Shown: positions 57,430 to 63,523 of the stretch, piece after piece
Numbering within the stretch: position 1 is the stretch's first letter
How the letters are laid out: the number at the start of each line of letters is the position of its first letter
Assembly (NCBI GenBank): GCA_021779535.1
Contig: JAJYAM010000002.1
Location: 15,926-79,448 of the forward strand
From: Pseudomonadota bacterium
GTDB taxonomy: Bacteria > Pseudomonadota > Gammaproteobacteria > Steroidobacterales > Steroidobacteraceae
Length of the DNA: 63,523 nucleotides
Direction of reading: 5' to 3'
Made by a program: the position numbers and the translations under genes
Notes under the pieces: model-generated
What the model saw: the letters and a program-made list of their open reading frames with translations, nothing else
Databases searched by the model: none
What the model was told of the DNA's origin: nothing

Positions 57430-58155
57430 GTGTCCATCACCGAATCCCGGTTCCACTGCGATTTCCACGGTCATTTCGCGCTCGTCACCGGTGGCGCCAG
57501 GGGCATCGGCAACACGATCGCCGATGCGCTCGCATCCGCCGGCGCGGCGGTGCACGTGTTCGACGTCGGCGAACCGGGGGGCGCGCCGCACGCGTTCAGC
57601 GCGGTCGACGTCTCGCGATCGGACTCGGTGGAGAGCGCCGTCTCGCGCCTGCCGCGCACGCCGACGCTGCTGGTGAACAACGCCGGCATCACCCGGGATC
57701 GCACGCTCGCGAAGATGAGCGACGAGGAGTGGGCGGCGGTGCTGGCGGTCAATTTGACCGGCGCGTTCCACCTGATCCGCGCGATCGCGCCGCGAATGGC
57801 GGCGCAAGGCTACGGGCGGATCGTGAACATCACGTCGATCAACGGGATGCGCGGCAAGTTCGGGCAGGGCAACTATGCGGCCTCGAAGGCGGGGTTGATC
57901 GGCCTGACCAAGACGGCGGCGAAGGAATTCGGACGCAAAGGCGTCACCGTGAACGCGGTCGCGCCCGGCATGGTGCTCACCGAGATGGCGCTCGCGGCGC
58001 CGCCGGAGACGACCGATCGTGCTCGCGCGGAAGCCGCCTTGCCCTCGCTCGCGAGTCCGGGGGACATCGCCGCCGCGGTGCTGTTCCTGCTGTCCGACGC
58101 GGCCCGGATGATCACCGGCGAAGTGCTGCGCGTCGACGCCGGGCAGTATATCTAG
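57430..58155 (+). CDS. Short-chain dehydrogenase/reductase
   Basis: 241-residue SDR with the cofactor motif TGGARGIG, NNAG, and the Ser/Tyr/Lys triad in ITSINGM...NYAASKAG. It resembles 3-oxoacyl-ACP or acetoacetyl-CoA reductases. In this setting it could act on a hydroxyacyl-CoA of the lower pathway, for example 3-hydroxypimelyl-CoA, but sequence alone does not say. It starts with GTG at 57430 after CGGAGGAG and is 34 bp behind the Rrf2 gene. Confidence 0.8.
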   Translation: MSITESRFHCDFHGHFALVTGGARGIGNTIADALASAGAAVHVFDVGEPGGAPHAFSAVDVSRSDSVESAVSRLPRTPTLLVNNAGITRDRTLAKMSDEEWAAVLAVNLTGAFHLIRAIAPRMAAQGYGRIVNITSINGMRGKFGQGNYAASKAGLIGLTKTAAKEFGRKGVTVNAVAPGMVLTEMALAAPPETTDRARAEAALPSLASPGDIAAAVLFLLSDAARMITGEVLRVDAGQYI

Positions 58156-58162
58156 CGGCCGG

Positions 58163-58849
58163 TCAGCGCTTGCCCCGGTCCTCGCGGGCGGCGGCGATCA
58201 AACGCAACAGCTCGGCACGCCCGACGACCCCGGCGACGAGCGTTCGTCCGATCAACAAGCCCGGCGTGCCTTGCAACTCGAGCGCGCGCGCCTCGTCGTC
58301 GTTGCGATCGAGGACCCGGTTGATCTCGGTCGCGTGTCCCTGCAAGTCGCGCAACATCCGCGCGACGTCGATCCCGGCGCGGCTCAGCACCTGCCGGACC
58401 TCGGCGTCGCTCGTGAGGCGCGGGCCGCCGAGCAGCGCGTCGTGCGCCTGCAGGTACTTGCCCTGGTATCCGGCGGCGAGCGCGCAACGCGCGGCGTACA
58501 CCGAAGCCGGTCCGAGCACCGGCCAGTCCTTGTAGATCAACGCGAGCCGCGGGCCGGCCGCGACCACCTGCCGCAGCATCGGCGTGATGCGCCGGCAGAA
58601 CGGGCAGTTGTAGTCGAAGTACTCGACGATCGTGACCTCGGGGTCGCGCGAGCCGATCCGCGCCGGACCCGGGTCGCGCGTGATCGCGATCTCGGCCGAG
58701 CGGGTCACCTGCGGGTACGTCTGGGCCGCCGCGGCGCCGCCGCAGGCGACCGTCGCGACTAGCACCATCAGCGATACCCAGGGGGCCCCGAGGCCCCGCG
58801 CGAAGTGCCACGGCCGTTGCCGCGGCAGCGGCGTCAAGAACTTCGACAT
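58163..58849 (-). CDS. DsbA-family thiol oxidoreductase, exported
   Basis: 228-residue protein with an N-terminal signal sequence (hydrophobic residues about 22-42, cleavage near AAAAQ) and a thioredoxin fold with the CPFC active site in YFDYNCPFCRR, followed by a cis-Pro region GTPGLLI. It resembles the ScsC/BdbD-like group of periplasmic disulfide proteins. It converges on the SDR gene with 7 bp between the stops. Confidence 0.83.
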   Translation of the reverse strand: MSKFLTPLPRQRPWHFARGLGAPWVSLMVLVATVACGGAAAAQTYPQVTRSAEIAITRDPGPARIGSRDPEVTIVEYFDYNCPFCRRITPMLRQVVAAGPRLALIYKDWPVLGPASVYAARCALAAGYQGKYLQAHDALLGGPRLTSDAEVRQVLSRAGIDVARMLRDLQGHATEINRVLDRNDDEARALELQGTPGLLIGRTLVAGVVGRAELLRLIAAAREDRGKR

Positions 58850-59228
58850 GGGGGGCTCCGTCGATCACGATCCGGCCGCGGAATGGCCGTATCCGCGCAT
58901 TATCGCAGAAAGCGCGCCTTCGCCGGTCACCCTCGCGATCGTCGGCGCGTTGCCGCAGATCCGCCGCCGGGCGGGTCCGGGAGGCCGCGACGGCAATTCG
59001 AGCCGGAAAAAATTCGGCGCGAGACGATTGAGCGCTCGCGCCGATGGATGTTCGCGCCGACGGGGGGAGTTGGCTGGCTTGCCGGGGCGAATGGATCCTA
59101 AACCTGTTTCGTCCCGCGCGTCGTGCCTCGGGAACGCCGCCATGATGCCAAAACCGCCCGGATCGATGGCGTATTCTTTCTCACTGTCAATGAAATAATT
59201 TTCAACCAAACCGCCGTCGTGCCGCCGT
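58850..59228. other. 379-bp stretch without a supported gene
   Basis: Upstream of the DsbA-like gene and downstream of the permease genes. It contains an AT-richer patch at about 59170-59215 with a minus-strand TTGACA (59190-59185) but no convincing -10 at the right distance. An open frame of 114 codons on the minus strand (58865-59209) has no ribosome site and no recognisable feature. Probably the DsbA upstream region. Confidence 0.5.
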
Positions 59229-60659
59229 TCAACCCACCGGACGGCGCTCCTCGGCGCGCCGCCGCCTTCCGTGGATCAGCCAATAGGCAGCGATCGCGAC
59301 CGCGAGCGTCAGGCAGCTGGTATAGAAATCCCGTTGCATCCCGCGCGTGAACGCCATCGCGATCAAAACGCCCGCCATCGCCCCGAGCGCGGCGTAGCTG
59401 AGCCACGGGAAGAGCCACATCTGGATCACGGGGCGCGGCTCCCCCGCCCGCTCGCGCCGCCTGCGCAGTGCGATCTGCGCCAACGCGATGACCATGTAGA
59501 CGAAGACGATCAAGGCGCCCGAGGAACTCACCAAGAAGTCGAACACGGCCTGGGGCGTCTCGGTCGCGGCGACGATGCCGAGAAACCCGGCGAGCGCACC
59601 GATCAATACCGATCCGGTCGGCACCCGGCGCCGGTTGAGACGGACCAGCCGCTGTGGCGCATCACCGCGCTCCGCGAGCACGAACAGCACGCGCGAACTC
59701 ACGTAGAACGCGGAATTCAGGCAGGAGAGCACCGCGGTGAGGATGATCATGCTCATCAGCGAACCGGCCAGCGGGATTCCCATCGAATCGAGCGCGAGCG
59801 TGAACGGGGATTCGCCCGAGCGGACCTGCGTCCAGGATGCCACGCTCACGATGAAGAAGATCGACATCACGTAGAAGAACAGGATCCGCCAGATCACCGT
59901 GACGCTCATCCTCGCGACCGCCTTGCCCGGCTCCGACGATTCCGCCGCCGCGATCGTGGTGATCTCGGCCCCGGTCATCGCGAAGAACACCGTGGGCACG
60001 GTCGCGAGCACCGCGATCCAGCCGTGCGGCGCGAAGCCCCCGTGAGCGACGAGGTTGCCGAACGTCTCCCCGGCCGGTGAGGTCCAGCCGAATGCGTAAG
60101 AGGCCGCCGTCGCGATGAACACCAGGATCGCCGCAACCTTGATCGACGCGAACCAGAACTCGAACTCCGCGTACGAGCGGGCCGACATCAGATTCACGCC
60201 GGTCATGATCGACATCAGGCCGACGCCGATCTCGAGCGGCGTGAACGGCAGCCAGTGATGCAGGATCTTCGCGCCGGCGATCGCTTCGACCGGGACCACC
60301 AGCACCCAGAAGTACCAGTAGAGCCAGCCGACCACGAAGCCGGCGCCGTCGCCGAGCCCGGCCCGCGCGAACTCGGTGAAGCTGCGCACGTTCGGCAAGC
60401 TGGTCGCCATCTCGCCGAGCATGCGCATCATCACGAGGATCAGCACGCCGGTGATCAGGTAGCTCAGGAAACTCGCGGGACCGGCGGCGATGATCGCGGT
60501 GCTGCTGCCGACGAACAGCCCCGCGCCGATGATCCCGCCGATCGAGATCATCGTGAGGTGCCGGGCCTTCAGCGTACGGCTCAGGCCGCCGTGCGGCGCG
60601 TCGGGCGAGGAACCTCCGGCGGCGGCGGTCTCGGCGACGGTCGGGTCATGAATGCTCAT
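59229..60659 (-). CDS. Amino-acid permease, APC family (GabP-like)
   Basis: 476-residue inner-membrane transporter with about twelve helices. The N-terminal LKARHLTMISIGGIIGAGLFVGS and the following GPASFLSYLITG are typical of the amino-acid transporter (AAT) branch including GabP and proline/aromatic permeases; it also keeps the GAEITTIAAAES segment. It lies directly behind a second APC permease (1 bp between stop and start). Substrate not deducible. Confidence 0.88.
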   Translation of the reverse strand: MSIHDPTVAETAAAGGSSPDAPHGGLSRTLKARHLTMISIGGIIGAGLFVGSSTAIIAAGPASFLSYLITGVLILVMMRMLGEMATSLPNVRSFTEFARAGLGDGAGFVVGWLYWYFWVLVVPVEAIAGAKILHHWLPFTPLEIGVGLMSIMTGVNLMSARSYAEFEFWFASIKVAAILVFIATAASYAFGWTSPAGETFGNLVAHGGFAPHGWIAVLATVPTVFFAMTGAEITTIAAAESSEPGKAVARMSVTVIWRILFFYVMSIFFIVSVASWTQVRSGESPFTLALDSMGIPLAGSLMSMIILTAVLSCLNSAFYVSSRVLFVLAERGDAPQRLVRLNRRRVPTGSVLIGALAGFLGIVAATETPQAVFDFLVSSSGALIVFVYMVIALAQIALRRRRERAGEPRPVIQMWLFPWLSYAALGAMAGVLIAMAFTRGMQRDFYTSCLTLAVAIAAYWLIHGRRRRAEERRPVG

Positions 60660-60660
60660 C

Positions 60661-62190
60661 TCACGCGGCCTCCGAACTCAACAGGTGCGCATCGCCGGCC
60701 GGCGTCGTGCCCCGCTCGTACGGACGCGCGCAGATCATGTAAAGGAGGCCGAGCGCGAGCACGCCGGATGTGGTGACGATCATCGCGTAGTTTGCATACC
60801 ACGGTTGACCCGGATTGCGCGGCCACAGGATGTTCGCGATCGCCGAGACGCCGTACGCGAGCGCGAGCACGTTCACGATCCAGCCCTTGCGCCCGAGGCG
60901 GAACGGCCCGGCCGGACGCCATCCGCGGGTGCGCGCGAACAGCGCGCCGAGCACGATCATCTGGAATGCGACGTAGATGCCGATGGCCGCGAAGCTGATG
61001 ATCGTCGCGATCGCGTCCTGCACCCAGAGCCCGGCGAGCGCGATCACCGCCGGGATCGCGCCCATCACGAGCAGCGCGTTCGAGGGTACGCGCCTCCCGG
61101 GCGAGAGCCGGCCGAGGAACCCGCTTCCCGCGATCATCCGGTCACGCGCGTACGCATAGATCAAGCGGCTCGCCGCCGCCTGCAGGCTCAGCAGGCAGGA
61201 CACGAACGAGATCAGCACCACGCCGATCACGGCCCGGAAGCCCGCTTCCCCCATCGCGAGCCGCAGCAGGGTCGCGATCGGGTCCGGGTCCGCGCCGGAG
61301 ATCGCGGCCGGCACGTTCGGGATCGCCAGCACGAACGCGAGACAGACCCAGCAGGCGGCCGCGCCGCCGATGTAGATCGTCATGCGCATCGCTTTCGGGA
61401 TCATCCGACTCGCGTCGGGCGTCTCCTCGGCGACGTCGCCACAGGCCTCGAATCCGTAATAACAGAACATCGCCGCGAGCGACGACGCGAGGAACGCCGG
61501 CCAATAAGGTCCATGCGGCGCGACGAAGCGGGTGTCGAGCAGGATCGACAGCGGTTGGCGCCGCGCGAACAGCAGCAGGTAGCCGCCGACCACGAGCGCG
61601 CCGACCAGTTCGCAGATGAACCCGATCAGCGCCACGCGCGCGAGCAGACGGGTACCGCTCAGGTTCAACGCGGTCGTCGCGGCGAGCAGCACGAGCGCGA
61701 TCGCGGTCGCGGCGACCGGCGTGACCGCGAGGCCGAACGCTTGCGCAACGAAGGGCGCGGCGCCGGTCGCGACGCCGGCCATCGTGCAACACAGCGCCCA
61801 GCCATACACCCAGCCGGCCATCCAGGCCCAGCGCTTGCCCACCAGCCGGCGGGCCCATGGATAGAGGCCACCGGAGATCGGGAACTGCGAGACGATCTCG
61901 CCGAACACGAGGGTCACGAGCCACTGGCCGACGCCGACCAGCACGTAGGTCCACCACATCGGCGGACCCCCCGTCGCGAACGCGCTCGCGAAGATCGTGT
62001 AGACGCCGACGACCGGCGACAAATAAGTGAAGCCGAGCGAGAAATTCTCCCACTTCGACATCGTCCGGTCGAAGTGCGACTCGTAGCCCAGTGCGCGAAG
62101 CTGGGCGTCGTCCCGATCGGACTGGCGCGTCCCATCCCCGATTTCCAGACGCTCTCTCCCCTGCGGCGGCGCGGTACGCGCGAGGATCAT
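60661..62190 (-). CDS. Amino-acid/polyamine permease, APC superfamily
   Basis: 509-residue APC transporter with about twelve helices, beginning RMLRALGYESHFDRTMSKWENF-like cytosolic residues and FSLGFTYLSPVVGVYTIF in the first helix, then GEIVSQFPISGGLYPWAR. This matches the amino acid/choline (ACT, UGA4-like) branch, distinct from the AAT-type neighbour. The true start may lie some codons inside the frame, near the LRALGYES segment. Co-transcribed with the downstream permease. Confidence 0.82.
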   Translation of the reverse strand: MILARTAPPQGRERLEIGDGTRQSDRDDAQLRALGYESHFDRTMSKWENFSLGFTYLSPVVGVYTIFASAFATGGPPMWWTYVLVGVGQWLVTLVFGEIVSQFPISGGLYPWARRLVGKRWAWMAGWVYGWALCCTMAGVATGAAPFVAQAFGLAVTPVAATAIALVLLAATTALNLSGTRLLARVALIGFICELVGALVVGGYLLLFARRQPLSILLDTRFVAPHGPYWPAFLASSLAAMFCYYGFEACGDVAEETPDASRMIPKAMRMTIYIGGAAACWVCLAFVLAIPNVPAAISGADPDPIATLLRLAMGEAGFRAVIGVVLISFVSCLLSLQAAASRLIYAYARDRMIAGSGFLGRLSPGRRVPSNALLVMGAIPAVIALAGLWVQDAIATIISFAAIGIYVAFQMIVLGALFARTRGWRPAGPFRLGRKGWIVNVLALAYGVSAIANILWPRNPGQPWYANYAMIVTTSGVLALGLLYMICARPYERGTTPAGDAHLLSSEAA

Positions 62191-62232
62191 ACGGGATTTG
62201 CGCGGCGCACGGCGAGCGCGAGGTCCCCGGCC

Positions 62233-63447
62233 TCAGCGACTGCGATAGCGATCCGTCGCCAGCACGAGCTCGTGCGTGATCCCCGGCTCGAACGCCGAGT
62301 GGCCGGCGTCCGCGACGATCCGCAAGTCCGCTTCCGGCCAGGCGCGATGCAAGTCCCATGCGCTCGTCGCGGGGCAGACCACGTCGTAACGGCCTTGCAC
62401 GATCGTCGCGGGGACGTGCCGGATCCTCGGCACGTCGTCGAGGAGCTGGGTCTCGCTGCGCAGAAAGCCGCGATTCACGAAATAATGGCACTCGATCCGG
62501 GCGATCGCGAGCGCGAACTCGGCCTCCGACCAGCGGGCGATGTTGTCGGCATTGCTGCGCAGGAAGCTCGTCGACGCTTCCCAGACCGACCAGGCGCGCG
62601 CCGCGGCGACCGCCGCGCGATGATCGGTGCCGGTCAGCCGCCGGTGGTAGGCGCCGAGGAAATCATCGCGCTCGTCCTCGGGTATCGCGTCCCGATACGC
62701 TTCCCAGCGGTCTGGAAAGAGCGACGAGGCTCCTTGCTGGTACATCCAACGAATCTCCGACTGGCGCAGCAGGAAGATCCCGCGCAGCACGAGCTCGGTG
62801 ACCCGCTCCGGGTGCGTCTCGGCATATGCGAGCGCGAGCGTGCTACCCCACGAACCGCCGAACACCAGCCATCGATCGATCCCGAGGTACTTGCGCAAGC
62901 GCTCGACGTCGGCGACCAAGTGCCAGGTCGTGTTCTCGACCAGGTTCGCGCTCGGCCGGCTGCGCCCGCAGCCGCGCTGATCGAACACGACGACGCGATA
63001 GTGGCGCGGATCGAAGAACTGGCGTGCACGGGCATCCGCGCCCGCCCCGGGGCCGCCGTGCAGGAATACCGCGGGTTTGCCGGCCGGGTTGCCGCTTTCC
63101 TCGAAATAAAGCTCGTGCAGGTCCGAGACGCGCAGGTAACCGCGCCGATACGGCTCGATCGCCGGATACAGGCCGCGGCGCGCGGCCGGGTCGCCGACCC
63201 CACGCGCCGTCGGCGCGACCGCGGGGGGTCTTTGGGCGGATCGCGCGGCGGCCTTCGGGACCGGCTTCGCGGCAGCCTTCGGGACCGGCTTCGCGGCAGC
63301 CTTCGGGACCGGCTTCGCGGCAGCCTTCGGCGCCGACGTCTTCGTCGTCGGCTTGCCGGCGGCGCGCGTCGTGGCGGCTTGCGTCTGGCGCGCGCGTCGT
63401 GCCGGAGTCGTGGATCGCTGGGTGGCCGTCTTTTTCTTGTTCGACAT
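62233..63447 (-). CDS. pip: Proline iminopeptidase with repetitive Lys/Ala N-terminus
   Basis: 404-residue alpha/beta hydrolase releasing N-terminal proline. The core shows the oxyanion HGGPGAGAD, the nucleophile GGSWGSTLAL, QRGCGRS, and the late GRYDVVCP and AGHSAFEP for Asp and His. It is about 85 residues longer than usual at the N-terminus: residues 41-68 are three and a half copies of KAAAKPVP, giving a histone H1-like basic tail. GAGGA precedes the ATG at 63447. Tail function unknown. Confidence 0.85.
   Translation of the reverse strand: MSNKKKTATQRSTTPARRARQTQAATTRAAGKPTTKTSAPKAAAKPVPKAAAKPVPKAAAKPVPKAAARSAQRPPAVAPTARGVGDPAARRGLYPAIEPYRRGYLRVSDLHELYFEESGNPAGKPAVFLHGGPGAGADARARQFFDPRHYRVVVFDQRGCGRSRPSANLVENTTWHLVADVERLRKYLGIDRWLVFGGSWGSTLALAYAETHPERVTELVLRGIFLLRQSEIRWMYQQGASSLFPDRWEAYRDAIPEDERDDFLGAYHRRLTGTDHRAAVAAARAWSVWEASTSFLRSNADNIARWSEAEFALAIARIECHYFVNRGFLRSETQLLDDVPRIRHVPATIVQGRYDVVCPATSAWDLHRAWPEADLRIVADAGHSAFEPGITHELVLATDRYRSR
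63244..63327 (-). repeat. 24-bp tandem repeat inside pip (3.5 copies)
   Basis: Three identical 24-base units plus a partial one encode KAAAKPVP repeats in the N-terminal tail of the iminopeptidase. Identity at the DNA level points to recent slippage expansion. Confidence 0.85.
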
Positions 63448-63467
63448 CGCCTGTTCCTCGGGCATGC

Positions 63468-63523
63468 TTAAGGCTGCGCGACCATCCGTCCGAGCGGACG
63501 ACCACCGATCAGGTGCAGGTGCA
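63468..63523 (-). CDS. HIT family (HinT-like) protein, C-terminal end only
   Basis: The last 18 codons before a TAA at 63468 read HLHLIGGRPLGRMVAQP, matching the C-terminus of HinT-type purine nucleoside phosphoramidases, where the final histidines of the triad precede GGRPLG. The rest lies beyond the window. Short, so the call rests on this motif alone. Confidence 0.7.
   Translation of the reverse strand, partial: HLHLIGGRPLGRMVAQP

Noticed and set aside
58865-59209. 114-codon minus-strand open frame in the gap before the DsbA-like gene
   Set aside because: No ribosome site, no recognisable feature.
63244-63327. Tandem 24-bp repeats as a CRISPR array
   Set aside because: No spacers; the repeats are in frame and code for KAAAKPVP in pip.
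60652-63471. 939-codon plus-strand open frame opposite the permease and pip genes
   Set aside because: Low-complexity Arg/His/Asp protein antisense to genes with clear motifs.

Overview
The window looks like chromosomal DNA of a high-GC proteobacterium (codons are strongly G/C-ended). The run miaB-phoH-ybeY-corC-leuS-lptE is the arrangement I associate with Gammaproteobacteria. The catabolic half is an anaerobic aromatic-degradation island of the type known from denitrifying Thauera/Aromatoleum. Placing the genome in Gammaproteobacteria is inference from gene order only. No transposase, integrase, tRNA, rRNA or CRISPR array is visible.

Left part (1-29.3 kb), mostly housekeeping: aromatic/aspartate aminotransferase; an Omp85-like barrel next to an RND/MMPL exporter; bactofilin and a zinc-ribbon protein; folE, pyrD, a histidine phosphatase, uvrA, ssb, def; the miaB-phoH-ybeY-corC run; leuS-lptE; a small HExxH protein where holA is usually found; an alpha/beta hydrolase; a saccharopine-dehydrogenase-like gene divergent from an Lrp regulator; a phosphoesterase; a PimA-like acyl-CoA ligase with a cupin protein; small membrane or secreted proteins; a CnoX-like thioredoxin; a di-heme peroxidase and a glycine-zipper protein.

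Central island (29.4-58.2 kb). (1) paaK, an FlK-like thioesterase, padC and padD, with padB on the opposite strand: phenylacetate activation and alpha-oxidation of phenylacetyl-CoA. (2) iorAB: arylpyruvate to arylacetyl-CoA. (3) korAB plus a ferritin-like protein: reduced ferredoxin from 2-oxoglutarate. (4) had-oah-dch-bcrCBAD-fdx: ATP-dependent benzoyl-CoA reductase, its ferredoxin donor and the three modified beta-oxidation enzymes leading to 3-hydroxypimelyl-CoA. (5) hcrCAB, 4-hydroxybenzoyl-CoA reductase, followed by a hemerythrin and two GNAT acetyltransferases. (6) Divergently, a third GNAT, a cysteine-free Rrf2 regulator and an SDR. The routes converge on benzoyl-CoA, but the CoA ligases for benzoate and 4-hydroxybenzoate and a dedicated phenylglyoxylate oxidoreductase are not in the window.

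The most striking observation is a 20-bp palindrome, GTATT-N3-GTAC-N3-AATAC, found five times and only in the promoter regions of this island. In three copies it overlaps or abuts the -10 element of a sigma70-like promoter, so all operons of the island look like one repressor regulon. The best local candidate for the repressor is the Rrf2 protein, encoded 1 nt after a GNAT gene. This matches the BadL/BadM pair of Rhodopseudomonas palustris, here with three GNAT paralogues.

Right part (58.2-63.5 kb): a DsbA-like thiol oxidoreductase, two APC amino-acid permeases, proline iminopeptidase with a repetitive Lys/Ala-rich N-terminus, and the C-terminal end of a HinT-like HIT protein at the window edge.
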